A DNA stretch of 64,000 nt from DAHUYF01 sp052143095 (GTDB taxonomy: Bacteria > Pseudomonadota > Alphaproteobacteria > ATCC43930 > CGMCC-115725), in NCBI GenBank assembly GCA_052143095.1, contig JBKQTR010000229.1, positions 1-64,000 of the forward strand. The letters run 5' to 3'. A model generated the notes under the pieces. It was not told the DNA's origin. It made no database searches and saw only the letters and a program-made list of their open reading frames with translations. Both the position numbers and the translations under genes were made by a program. Each line of letters begins with the position of its first letter. Within the stretch, counting starts at the first letter, position 1. Positions 36,083-45,505 of the stretch are shown one piece after another.

Positions 36083-36757
36083 CTAATCCGGACGCGTCCA
36101 GAGGGGGTCTTTGAGCTTCAGCAGCAACGCAGCATGCGCCACGAGTTCCTCGGCGCTGGCGGCGTGCGGACGCGGCGGGCGGGCGGGACGCTCCAGCGCG
36201 TCGAGCCCGCCGCTGGCGCCGCCGGCGACGGCGAGATCGAGCCCGGGCTGGCGACCGCCGATGAGCTCGAGATAGACCGCCGCCAGTAGCTCGCAATCGA
36301 GCCGGGCGCCGTGCTTGGTGCGCGCGGTGAGATCGATGGCAAGGCGGCGGCAGAGTGCATCGAGGCTCGCCGACGCGCCGGGATAGCGCTTCCTCGCCAG
36401 CAGCAGCGTGTCCTCGACCTCGCCGGCGAGCGCCGGCCGGCCCAGGCGCTTCAGCTCGGCATTGAGGAAGCGCAGATCGAACTCGGCGTTGTGGATGATC
36501 AGCCGCTCGCCGGCGGTAAAGGCGAGGAACTCGTCGGCGATCACGGCAAACGGCGGATGCTGCGCCAGGATCTCGGCGGTGAGCCCGTGGACCGCCGTCG
36601 CCTCGGCCGGGACGTCGCGCTCGGGATTGACGTAGCGGTGGAAGACGCGGCCGGTCGGCACGTGGTTGAAGAGCTCGACGCAGGCGAGCTCGACAATGCG
36701 GTGGCCCTCGGCGGGGTCAAGCCCGGTGGTCTCGGTGTCGACGACGATCTCACGCAT
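36083..36757 (-). CDS. dnaQ: DNA polymerase III, epsilon (proofreading) subunit
   Basis: 224 residues, 3'-5' exonuclease of the DEDDh type. ExoI VVDTETTG near residue 6, ExoII HNAEFDLRF near residue 95, and ExoIII with the catalytic His in KHGARLDCELL near 150. The C-terminal KLKDPLWTRP is a likely contact region. The ATG at 36755-36757 gives MREIVVDTETTG. Upstream lies coaE with a 15-nt gap. Confidence 0.96.
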   Translation of the reverse strand: MREIVVDTETTGLDPAEGHRIVELACVELFNHVPTGRVFHRYVNPERDVPAEATAVHGLTAEILAQHPPFAVIADEFLAFTAGERLIIHNAEFDLRFLNAELKRLGRPALAGEVEDTLLLARKRYPGASASLDALCRRLAIDLTARTKHGARLDCELLAAVYLELIGGRQPGLDLAVAGGASGGLDALERPARPPRPHAASAEELVAHAALLLKLKDPLWTRPD

Positions 36758-36772
36758 GCCGCCGACTGTGCC

Positions 36773-37399
36773 TCAACCGGACGAGTCGAGGCAAGGCTCG
36801 CCCGATGGTTGCGCTTTAAGCTCGCGCACGATGCGCGCGAGGCGGCGGAAGGTCACGGCGCGGCCGAGGCCGCTGGGCACGACGTAGTCGGCGCGTCGAC
36901 GCTTTTGCGCATCGGGCATCTGCTTTGCCAGGATGGCGTCGAGGCGCGCTGCGGTCATGCCAGGGCGTGCCAGCACACGCACGCGCTGCAGGAAGGCGGG
37001 GGCGGAGACGACGATCACCTTGTCGCAGCGCGCGGCGCCGCCGGTCTCGAACAGCAGCGGGATGTCGAGCACCACCAGTCCCAGGCGCCGGGCGCGGGCG
37101 CGGGCGAGAAAGCGCTGCTGGCTCCGGCGCACCAGCGGATGGAGGATGCGCTCCAGCCGGCGCAGCGCCGCGGCATCGGCGAAGACGCGGGCGCCGAGCG
37201 CGGCGCGGTCGACGCCGTCGTCGCGGCGCCGCACGCCGGGAAACGCCGCCGCCACCGCTGCCACGGCGTTGCCCTTCGGCGCCAGCAGGCGATGCACCGC
37301 GGCGTCGCTGTCATGGACGGGAACGCCGAGCCGGCGGAGCATGGCGGCGACGGTGCTCTTGCCCATGCCGACCGAGCCGGTGAGGCCGAGGACGATCAT
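36773..37399 (-). CDS. coaE: Dephospho-CoA kinase
   Basis: 208 residues. Final step of CoA synthesis. P-loop GLTGSVGMGKST at residue 5, VHDSDAAVHRL, and IPLLFETGG near 115 are family hallmarks. The ATG overlaps the aroE stop by 4 nt. Confidence 0.96.
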   Translation of the reverse strand: MIVLGLTGSVGMGKSTVAAMLRRLGVPVHDSDAAVHRLLAPKGNAVAAVAAAFPGVRRRDDGVDRAALGARVFADAAALRRLERILHPLVRRSQQRFLARARARRLGLVVLDIPLLFETGGAARCDKVIVVSAPAFLQRVRVLARPGMTAARLDAILAKQMPDAQKRRRADYVVPSGLGRAVTFRRLARIVRELKAQPSGEPCLDSSG

Positions 37400-38229
37400 C
37401 GCGTCGCCAAGCTGGCAACGACCCGCGCGCGCAGCGCCGGCGTCACCTCCGGCAGCACGCCGAACCAGGCGGCAAAGCCCGGCCGCGCCTGGTGCAGCAG
37501 CATGCCGAGCCCATCGACGGTCGGGTTGCCGCGCCGCTCGGCCGCGGCGAGCAGCGCGGTGCGCAGCGGCACATAGACGATATCGTTCACCACCGCGCCG
37601 GACGGCAAGGCGTCGAGCGCGAGAGCGAGCGGCTCGTGGCCTGCCATGCCGAGGCTGGTGGTGTTGACCAGCAGCGCGGCGCCAGCGAGCGCGTCCGCGC
37701 GATGCCGCCAGTCGACGACTTCGATCCGCCCGCCCAGCGCCGCCGCCAGCGCCTCGGCGCGCGCGCGGTGGCGGTTGACCAGACGGATCTCCGGCGCGCC
37801 GTGATCGATGAGCGCCGCGACCACCGCGCGCGCCCCGCCGCCGGCGCCGAGCACCACGGCGGGGCCGGCGGCTTCCGTCCAGCCGGGCAGCGCGGCGGTG
37901 AGATTGGCATGGAAGCCGAACGCGTCGGTGTTGCTGCCCTCGAGCGCGCCGTCGGCGGCGACGACCACGGTGTTGACGGCACCGATGCGCCGCGCTGTCG
38001 CATCGAGGCGATCGACCAGGGCAAGCGCCCGTTCCTTGTGCGGCTGCGTGAGGTTGCAGCCGGCGAAGCCGCGCCCCGGCAGCGCGCGCAATTCCTGCTC
38101 GAGCGCCTCGGGCGGCACCGGCAGCAGCACATACTCGCCATCGATCGCGTGCTGCTCGAGCCAGAAGCCGTGCAGCACCGGCGAGCGCGACTGCGCCACC
38201 GGCCAGCCCATGACGCCGGCACGCTTCAT
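37396..38229 (-). CDS. aroE: Shikimate dehydrogenase
   Basis: 277 residues. NADPH-dependent reduction of 3-dehydroshikimate. Substrate-binding SRSPVLHGFWLEQ and NLTQPHKE with the catalytic Lys near residue 65; cofactor loop VLGAGGGARAVVAAL near 130; NRHRARAEALA; and DGLGMLLHQA near 245. Start and stop overlap maf and coaE by 4 nt each, so the four genes are cotranslated. Confidence 0.96.
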   Translation of the reverse strand: MKRAGVMGWPVAQSRSPVLHGFWLEQHAIDGEYVLLPVPPEALEQELRALPGRGFAGCNLTQPHKERALALVDRLDATARRIGAVNTVVVAADGALEGSNTDAFGFHANLTAALPGWTEAAGPAVVLGAGGGARAVVAALIDHGAPEIRLVNRHRARAEALAAALGGRIEVVDWRHRADALAGAALLVNTTSLGMAGHEPLALALDALPSGAVVNDIVYVPLRTALLAAAERRGNPTVDGLGMLLHQARPGFAAWFGVLPEVTPALRARVVASLATR

Positions 38230-38822
38230 GCGGCAAGCGCGCCGGCGCCGCGCAGGAAGTCGAGCAGCGGCAGCAGCGGCAATCCCAGGATCGAGAAATA
38301 ATCGCCCTCGATGCGGGCGAAGAGCTGGATGCCCATGGCCTCGAGCTGGTAGGCGCCGACCGAGCCCAGCACGCCGTCGCCGGCAGCGGCGAGATAGGCG
38401 TCGAGGAAGGCATCGGAGAAGTCGCGCACGAGCAGCACTGGGCGCTCGATGCGCCGCCACAGCAGTGTGTCATCGCGCCGCAGCGCCACGGCGGTGACGA
38501 GCTCGTGGCGCTTGCCGCGCAGACTCTGCAGCTGGCGGCGCGCCGCAGCGGGATCCTCGGGCTTGTCGAGCCAGGCCTCGCCACAGACCAGGAGCTGGTC
38601 GGCGCCGATGACGAGCGCGCCGGGATGGCGCGGCGCGACGTGCGCCGCCTTGGCCTCCGCCAGCGCCATGGCGCAGCCCGCGGCGTCGCGCCCGGCGCTG
38701 CGGAAGCCGAATTTGATCTCGGCCTCGTCGATGCCGGCGGGATCGCAGATCACGGGAAGGCCGGCGCGCTCCAGCAACAAGGCGCGGATGCGGCTTGCCG
38801 AGGCGAGGACGAGCGGGCTCAC
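38226..38822 (-). CDS. maf: Maf-family nucleotide pyrophosphatase
   Basis: 198 residues. Hydrolyses non-canonical or modified nucleoside triphosphates. SASRIRALLLERAG at the N-terminus, GADQLLVC near residue 73, KPEDPAAARRQL and SVGAYQLEAMG near 152 mark the family. The start is a GTG at 38820-38822 overlapping the ppsR stop (GTGA). Confidence 0.95.
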   Translation of the reverse strand: MSPLVLASASRIRALLLERAGLPVICDPAGIDEAEIKFGFRSAGRDAAGCAMALAEAKAAHVAPRHPGALVIGADQLLVCGEAWLDKPEDPAAARRQLQSLRGKRHELVTAVALRRDDTLLWRRIERPVLLVRDFSDAFLDAYLAAAGDGVLGSVGAYQLEAMGIQLFARIEGDYFSILGLPLLPLLDFLRGAGALAA

Positions 38823-39637
38823 TTGTCCTGGCCCTGGCGGCGGGCGATCAGCTTCAGGATGGCCGCCGCGGTCTCTTCGATCGAGCGGCGGGTCACGTCG
38901 ATCACCGGCCAGTGATGCTCGGCAAAGAGGCGGCGCGCCGTCGCCACCTCCTGGCGCACCGCCTCGGTATCGGTGTAGTCGGTGCGCTCGTCATGATGCA
39001 GCATGCTCAAGCGGTTGCGCCGCACCTGAATGAGCCGCTCGGGATCGTTGGTGAGGCCGACGATCAGTGGCCTGGTGGCGGCGAAGAGCTCGGGCGGCAG
39101 CACCATGTCCGGCACCACCGGCACATTCGCCGCTTTGATGCCGCGATTGGCGAGATAGATGCAGGTCGGCGTCTTGGAAGTGCGGGAGACACCGACCAGC
39201 ACGACATCGGCCTGGTCGAGCCCCCAAGCGGATTGCCCGTCATCATGGTTGAGGGCGAAGGTCATGGCATCGATGCGCTGGAAATACTCGGTGTCGAGCA
39301 GATGCTGCTGGCCGGGCAGGCCGCGGCTCTGCCGGCCGAGATATGTCGCCAACGTGCCGATGACGGGGTCGAGCACGGGAATAGCCGGTATCTGCAGCTT
39401 GCGGCAGCCATCGACCAGCGGCGCGCGCAGCGTCTCGTTGACCAGGGTATAAAGCACGACGCCGGGATTGGCCTCGACGCCGGCAACCACCCGCTCGACC
39501 TGGATCTTGGTGCGCACCATCGACCAGATATGCTCGATCGCCTCGGCGCCCTCGAACTGGACGAGACAGGCGCGCGCCACCGAATGCACGGTGTCGCCAG
39601 TGGCGTCGGAGACGAGATGGAGATGGAACCGCGTCAC
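38819..39637 (-). CDS. ppsR: Pyruvate,phosphate dikinase / PEP synthase regulatory protein (DUF299)
   Basis: 272 residues. Bifunctional ADP-dependent kinase and Pi-dependent pyrophosphorylase that switches PPDK or PEP synthase off and on. FHLHLVSDATGDTV at the N-terminus and the P-loop-like GVSRTSKTPTCIYLANRGI near residue 150 are diagnostic. GTG start at 39635-39637. This gene (duf299) borders oriC in Caulobacter; the gap beyond it is the origin candidate here. Confidence 0.95.
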   Translation of the reverse strand: MTRFHLHLVSDATGDTVHSVARACLVQFEGAEAIEHIWSMVRTKIQVERVVAGVEANPGVVLYTLVNETLRAPLVDGCRKLQIPAIPVLDPVIGTLATYLGRQSRGLPGQQHLLDTEYFQRIDAMTFALNHDDGQSAWGLDQADVVLVGVSRTSKTPTCIYLANRGIKAANVPVVPDMVLPPELFAATRPLIVGLTNDPERLIQVRRNRLSMLHHDERTDYTDTEAVRQEVATARRLFAEHHWPVIDVTRRSIEETAAAILKLIARRQGQDK

Positions 39638-40030
39638 TGTCTTGTCCCCACGATGCTGTGGAGAAGGTCGGGCAAACTCCCGACATATCCCCCGCGCGCC
39701 GGCAAGCGGCGATTCAATCCCCGCTCAGCCTCGGTGCCGCAGCCATCCGATACGCCTCGGGATAAGATCGCGGCACCCTTCGCGAGTCCGGGACAATGTT
39801 GCGGGATGGGTGCGTCATCCCCGCTTCTCACCCCTTTCATCCGCATGCGCAACCCGCTGCCAAAAGCCCGTTGCCGCCGCCTGTTCCCGTCTTATACACC
39901 GCCGGCGCGGCTTTCAGGCAACACCCGGCTGACGCTGGATGAATAAGCCGCAAGAATCAATCCCCGTCTTCCCGGCCCCAACTACCTACCACTACCTTTA
40001 GATTCTTTAAGAGAAGAGGTAAGAGAGGCC
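39638..40030. other. Candidate chromosomal replication origin (oriC) between ppsR and hemE
   Basis: 393-nt gap between the divergent ppsR and hemE genes, the same gene pair that flanks Cori in Caulobacter crescentus. It holds TTATACACC (39892-39900, 8/9 to TTATNCACA), TGTGGAGAA (39657-39665, complement TTCTCCACA, 8/9) and a weaker TCGGGATAA (39757-39765). Three GANTC methylation sites lie at 39711, 39954 and 40001. The end next to hemE (about 39980-40025) is richer in A+T. No gene is supported inside it. Promoters for ppsR and hemE must also lie here. Confidence 0.55.
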
Positions 40031-41134
40031 ATGGGAGGAAGCAGGCAAAGCGGCATGGCGGGTGCGCACGATCCTGCGGCGGCACCGTCGGACAAGCCGG
40101 GCAAGCCGCTGCTCAGGGCGCTGGCCGGCGAGACGCTGGCGCTGCCGCCGGTCTGGCTGATGCGGCAGGCAGGGCGCTATCTGCCGGAATACCGCGCGCT
40201 GCGTCAGCGCGTGCCGGGCTTTCTCGATCTCTGCTTCACCCCGGACCTCGCCTGCGAAGCGACGATGCAGCCGGTGCGGCGCTTCGGCATGGATGCGGCG
40301 ATCCTGTTCTCGGACATCTTGGTGGTGGCGCATGGGCTTGGCCAGGCGGTGAGCTTTCGCGAGGGCGAGGGGCCGGTGCTGGCGCCGATCCGCTCGGCGG
40401 ACGCGGCGCGGCTGCTGTCGCTCGACGATTTTCCCCGGCGGGTCGCGCCGGTCTATGACACTGTCGCCCGCGTCGCCACGCTGCTGCCGGCGGAGACGGC
40501 GCTGATCGGCTTCGCCGGCGCGCCCTGGACGGTGGCGAGCTACATGGTCGAGGGCGGCACCAGCCGCGACTTCGCCGCGGTCAAAGGCTGGGCCTTTGCC
40601 GATCCCGAAGGATTCGGCGGGCTCATCGACCGGCTGGTGGAGGCGACGATCGTCTATCTCAGCGGCCAGGTCGCTGCCGGCGCCGAGGTGGTGCAGCTGT
40701 TCGACAGCTGGGCCGGCGTGCTGCCGGAAGCAGCGTTCCGCCGCTGGGTGATCGCGCCGACGCGGCGCATCGTCGCGGCGCTCAAGGAGACGCATCCGCT
40801 GCTGCCGGTGATCGGCTTTCCCCGCGGCGCCGGGCTGATGTACCGCGCCTATTTCAGCGAGAGCGGCGTCGACGCGGTCGGCCTCGACAGCACGGTGCCG
40901 CTGGCGATCGCGCGCAAGACGCTGCAGTCGATGGGACCGGTGCAAGGCAATCTCGATCCGCTGCTGTTGGTGGCCGGCGGCGCGGCGCTGACGGAAGGCG
41001 TGACGGCGATCCGCCGGCAGTTGGGCGAGGGTCCGTTCGTGTTCAATCTCGGCCATGGCATCGTGCCGGAGACGCCGGTCGAGCACGTCGGAGAGCTCGT
41101 GGCCGCGCTGCGCCGGCCGCTCGAAGCGGCATGA
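40031..41134 (+). CDS. hemE: Uroporphyrinogen III decarboxylase
   Basis: 367 residues. Decarboxylates the four acetate side chains of uroporphyrinogen III to coproporphyrinogen III. PVWLMRQAGRYLPEYR near residue 40 and DILVVAHGLGQAVSF are active-site segments; GFAGAPWTVASYMVEGG and QLFDSWAGVL follow; VQGNLDP and GPFVFNLGHGI are near the C-terminus. The ATG at 40031 is behind GAGAGG. The N-terminal 25 residues are a variable extension. First gene of hemE-hemH-hemJ, all overlapping. Confidence 0.97.
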   Translation: MGGSRQSGMAGAHDPAAAPSDKPGKPLLRALAGETLALPPVWLMRQAGRYLPEYRALRQRVPGFLDLCFTPDLACEATMQPVRRFGMDAAILFSDILVVAHGLGQAVSFREGEGPVLAPIRSADAARLLSLDDFPRRVAPVYDTVARVATLLPAETALIGFAGAPWTVASYMVEGGTSRDFAAVKGWAFADPEGFGGLIDRLVEATIVYLSGQVAAGAEVVQLFDSWAGVLPEAAFRRWVIAPTRRIVAALKETHPLLPVIGFPRGAGLMYRAYFSESGVDAVGLDSTVPLAIARKTLQSMGPVQGNLDPLLLVAGGAALTEGVTAIRRQLGEGPFVFNLGHGIVPETPVEHVGELVAALRRPLEAA

Positions 41135-42165
41135 TCCGGGTCGCGGTGGTGCTGTTCAATCTCGGCGGTCCCGACCGGCTTGAGGCGGTCGAGCCCTTCC
41201 TCTTCAACCTCTTTAGCGACCGCGCGATCATCGCGCTGCCGCAACCGTTGCGCTGGCTGCTGGCGCGGCTGATCGCGCGCCGGCGCGCGCCGGTGGCGCG
41301 GGCGATCTATCAGCGGCTCGGTGGCGGCTCGCCGCTGCTCGCCAATACCGAGGCGCAGGCGCGCGCGCTCGAGGCGGCGCTGGGCGACGGGTTTCGCGTC
41401 TTCATCGCGATGCGCTACTGGGCGCCGATGAGCGCGGCGGCGGCAGCGGCGGTGAGGAAGTGGCGACCCGACGAGATCGTGCTGTTGCCGCTCTATCCGC
41501 AGGCCTCGACGACGACGACGGCCTCCTCGCTCGCTGCCTGGCGGCGAGCGGCGGCGGCATCCGGGCTGGTCGCACCGGTGCGCGCGCTCTGCTGCTATCC
41601 CGAGGCGCCGGGCTTCATCGCGGCGCTGGCGCATGCGACGCGGGACGCGCTCGAGCGCTGGCCGGGTGGCGAGAAGGTGCGCGTGCTGCTCTCGGCGCAT
41701 GGCCTGCCGCAGAAGATCGTCGCCGGCGGCGATCCCTATCAATGGCAGGTGGAGCGCACCGCGGCGGCGCTGCGCCGTGCGTTGGCCTGGCCGGGGCTCG
41801 ACAGCGTCGTGTGTTATCAGAGCCGCGTCGGGCCGCTCGCCTGGATCGGCCCCGCCACTGATGAGGAGATCCGGCGCGCCGGGCGCGAGGGGGTGGGGCT
41901 CATCGTCGTCCCGGTGGCCTTCGTCTCCGAGCATTCCGAGACGCTGGTGGAGCTCGACATCGAGTACCGTCATCTCGCCGAGACCGCGGGCGTGCCGCGC
42001 TATCTCAGGGTGGCGGCGGTCGGCACCGCTTCCTCCTTCATCGCCGCGCTGGCGGCGCTGGTCCGCGCTGCCGGGCGTGGGCCGTGCCCCGCCGGCGGCG
42101 AGCGGCTGTGCCCGGCGGCGCTCGGCGGCTGCCTCTGTGCCGCGGCGGCGGACGCGCCGGCATGA
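41131..42165 (+). CDS. hemH: Ferrochelatase
   Basis: 344 residues. Inserts Fe2+ into protoporphyrin IX. FNLGGPDRLEAVEPFLFNLF at the start, AMRYWAPM near residue 93, LSAHGLPQKIV near 190 with the catalytic His, and FVSEHSETLVELDIEY near 265. The C-terminus adds four cysteines (positions 319, 327, 334 and 336; pattern C-x7-C-x6-C-x-C), likely ligands of a [2Fe-2S] cluster as reported for some alphaproteobacterial ferrochelatases. Start and stop overlap hemE and hemJ. Confidence 0.96.
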   Translation: MIRVAVVLFNLGGPDRLEAVEPFLFNLFSDRAIIALPQPLRWLLARLIARRRAPVARAIYQRLGGGSPLLANTEAQARALEAALGDGFRVFIAMRYWAPMSAAAAAAVRKWRPDEIVLLPLYPQASTTTTASSLAAWRRAAAASGLVAPVRALCCYPEAPGFIAALAHATRDALERWPGGEKVRVLLSAHGLPQKIVAGGDPYQWQVERTAAALRRALAWPGLDSVVCYQSRVGPLAWIGPATDEEIRRAGREGVGLIVVPVAFVSEHSETLVELDIEYRHLAETAGVPRYLRVAAVGTASSFIAALAALVRAAGRGPCPAGGERLCPAALGGCLCAAAADAPA

Positions 42166-42608
42166 GCTTCCTTGCCGCGTACTATCCCGGGATCAAGGTG
42201 GTGCACATCCTCAGCATCGTCGCCTGGATGGCGGGGCTGCTCTATCTGCCGCGGCTCTTCGTCTATCACGCCCAAGCACGCAGCGGCTCCGAGGCCGCGG
42301 AGACCTTCAAGCTGATGGAGCGCCGGCTGCTGCGCGGCATCATGCACCCGGCCATGGCGGCGAGCTATGCCTCGGGGCTGCTGCTGGCGGCGACGCCGGG
42401 CGTGGTCGATTGGAGTGCCGGCTGGTTCTACGCCAAGCTCGCCGCGGCGCTGGGGCTCGGATATTTCCATGTCCGACTAGCGCGCTGGCGGCGCGATCTC
42501 GCCGCCGCCCGGGACCGCCATTCCGCGCGCTTCTTCCGCTTTATCAACGAGGTGCCGACCTTGCTGCTGATCGCCATCGTGATCCTGGTGGTGGTGAAGC
42601 CGTTTTAG
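42162..42608 (+). CDS. hemJ: Protoporphyrinogen IX oxidase, HemJ type
   Basis: 148 residues with four membrane segments. Oxidises protoporphyrinogen IX to protoporphyrin IX in bacteria lacking HemG and HemY. The conserved KVVHILSIVAWMAGLLYLPRLFVYH holds the key His of the first helix; RGIMHPAM and the W-FYAKL stretch follow; FRFINEVPTLLLIAIVILVVVKPF closes. The ATG at 42162 overlaps the hemH stop. With hemN at 7.4 kb, the window encodes both an oxygen-independent step and the last steps of heme synthesis. Confidence 0.95.
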   Translation: MSFLAAYYPGIKVVHILSIVAWMAGLLYLPRLFVYHAQARSGSEAAETFKLMERRLLRGIMHPAMAASYASGLLLAATPGVVDWSAGWFYAKLAAALGLGYFHVRLARWRRDLAAARDRHSARFFRFINEVPTLLLIAIVILVVVKPF

Positions 42609-42685
42609 CCCCGCCAGCGCCGAAAGCGTTTGTCGGGGCTGCGTCAGCGATTGCGTTAGCAACCGCGAAAGCCGCACGGTGCGGA
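42609..42685 (+). repeat. Three-hairpin 3'-UTR element, family B copy 3 (downstream of hemJ)
   Basis: Directly after the hemJ stop: outer stem CCCCG/CGGGG (42609-42613 with 42634-42638), then CTGCGTCA, a hairpin GCGATTGC/GCAACCGC (one mismatch), GAAAGCCGC and a third stem CCGCAC/GTGCGG. The remainder of the 42609-42933 gap is the rho leader, with TTGACT at 42739-42744 and a weak -10 TAAGGG at 42762-42767, low confidence. Confidence 0.8.
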
Positions 42686-42933
42686 TGATGTGCCGGCGCA
42701 ACGCCTGCGCCCTTGACTCGCCGCCTGGTGAATGCCATTTGACTCCTACGCCGCTTTTCGCTAAGGGTGACAACGCCCGATCGCGGCGTCTTCCGTTTCC
42801 CAGGCGATACTCCGGAGCACAGGTACGTTCGGTCGCGCGCAAGCGCCGCTCGTTCCCTCCGCCACAAGTCCCGCGTCTCCTGCGGGCCCCCTCTTCCCCA
42901 CCCGTCTTCCACGCTTCAGGCGACCATACCCCG

Positions 42934-44190
<1,257 letters not shown>

Positions 44191-44265
44191 CGAATTCGCG
44201 CAACGAATTCGTCAGAGGCGGCGGCAGCGGTTGCGCAGCAACCGCGAGAGCCGCACAGTGCGGTC
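44191..44265 (+). repeat. Three-hairpin 3'-UTR element, family B copy 4 (downstream of rho)
   Basis: Directly after the rho stop: CGAATTCG/CGAATTCG (44191-44211), GTCAGAGGCGGCGGCA linker, hairpin GCGGTTGC/GCAACCGC, GAGAGCCGC and CCGCAC/GTGCGG. It forms the left end of a roughly 320-bp inverted-repeat-bounded block. Confidence 0.85.
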
Positions 44266-44311
44266 TGGCTCCCGTCCCGCCTTCCGGTGCACTTCCGTCC
44301 GTGCGTCCTTC

Positions 44312-44360
44312 GAGACGCCCGCTTCGCGGGCTCCGCAGGATGAGGAAGCATGGAGGACGG
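44312..44360. repeat. Palindromic repeat, family A copy 3
   Basis: GTGCGTCCTTCGAGACGC, hairpin GCCCGC/GCGGGC and CAGGATGAGGAAGCAT, in the middle of the rho-quinone reductase convergent gap, between two outward B copies. Confidence 0.85.
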
Positions 44361-44445
44361 CATCAAACGATGATGCCGTCCACATTCTTCGATTTATGCG
44401 GAGCCGGGCGGGCAAACGTGCGTGCATCCGCGGCTTGCCCGCGAC

Positions 44446-44516
44446 CGTGCGGCTCTCGCGGTTGCTCACGCAACCGTTGACGCCGCCGCGGACGAATTCC
44501 CGTTGGGAATTCGCCG
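44446..44516 (-). repeat. Three-hairpin 3'-UTR element, family B copy 5 (downstream of quinone reductase)
   Basis: Minus strand, directly after the stop of the gene at 44517: hairpin GAATTCCC/GGGAATTC (44494-44512), GTCCGCGGCGGCGTCAA linker, hairpin CGGTTGC/GCAACCG (44459-44476), GAGAGCCGCAC. It is the mirror image of copy 4 at the other end of the same gap. Confidence 0.85.
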
Positions 44517-45491
44517 CTAAACCGTGAACACCGTCGAGCCCGTGGTCTTGCGCGATTGCAGGTCGCGATGCGCTTGCGCTGCGTCCTTCAGCGGATAGGT
44601 CTGGTTGACCTCGATCTTGACCGCGCCGGAGAGCACGGCGTCGAACAGGTCCTTGGCCATCGCCAGCATGTCGGTGCGCTTGGCGGCGTAGGTGCCGAGC
44701 GTCGGCCGGGTGTAGAACAGCGAACCCTTGGCGCCGAAAATGCCGAGATCGATCGGGCCGACCGAGCCCGAGGCCTGGCCGAAATTCACCATGAGGCCGT
44801 GCGGGCGGATGCAATCGAGCGACTTCATGAAGGTGTCCTTGCCCACGGCGTCATAGACCACCGGTACCTTCTCGCCCTTGGTGATCTCCTTGACGCGTTC
44901 GACGAAATCCTCGCGCGTGTAGACGATCGGATAGTCGCAGCCATGCGACTTGGCGAGCTTCGCCTTGTCGTCGCTGCCGACCGTGCCGATGACGGTGGCG
45001 CCGAGCGACTTCGCCCATTGGCAGGCGATGAGCCCGACGCCGCCGGCGGCGGCGTGGAAGAGGATGGTGTCGCCCTTCTTCACCTTGAAGATCTGGCGGA
45101 TGAGGTATTGCGTGGTGAGGCCCTTGAGCATCATCGCCGCACCCTGCTGGTCGCTGATGCCTTGCGGCAGCACGACGAGCCGGTCGGCGGGCATGACGCG
45201 GAGCTCGGCATAGGCGCCGAGCGGACTGCTGCCATAGGCGACGCGGTCGCCGGGCTTGATGTCGCTGACGCCGGGACCGACCTCCTCGACCACGCCCGCG
45301 CCTTCGGCGCCGAGCCCGCTCGGCAGCGGCGCGGGATAGAGGCCGCTGCGGATGTAGGTGTCGACGTAATTGAGGCCGACGGCGGTGTGGCGCACGCGCG
45401 CCTCGCCGGGGCCGGGCTTGCCGACCTGCACCTCTTCCCATTGCAGGACTTCGGGGCCGCCGGTTTTGTGGAAACGGATGGCGTGGGGCAT
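44517..45491 (-). CDS. NADPH:quinone reductase (zeta-crystallin type)
   Basis: 324 residues, zinc-free medium-chain dehydrogenase. The GroES-like part (about 1-125) has VGLNYVDTYIRSGLYP and GAEGAGVVEEVGPGV; the Rossmann part has HAAAGGVGLIACQWAKSLGATVIGTVGSDDKAKLA near residue 150; QASGSVGPIDL and the C-terminal end follow. One-electron or two-electron reduction of quinones with NADPH is expected. The next gene downstream in the operon direction is upstream in coordinates: the dienelactone hydrolase ends 14 nt before it. Confidence 0.92.
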   Translation of the reverse strand: MPHAIRFHKTGGPEVLQWEEVQVGKPGPGEARVRHTAVGLNYVDTYIRSGLYPAPLPSGLGAEGAGVVEEVGPGVSDIKPGDRVAYGSSPLGAYAELRVMPADRLVVLPQGISDQQGAAMMLKGLTTQYLIRQIFKVKKGDTILFHAAAGGVGLIACQWAKSLGATVIGTVGSDDKAKLAKSHGCDYPIVYTREDFVERVKEITKGEKVPVVYDAVGKDTFMKSLDCIRPHGLMVNFGQASGSVGPIDLGIFGAKGSLFYTRPTLGTYAAKRTDMLAMAKDLFDAVLSGAVKIEVNQTYPLKDAAQAHRDLQSRKTTGSTVFTV

Positions 45492-45505
45492 GGCGCTTTC
45501 TCCTC

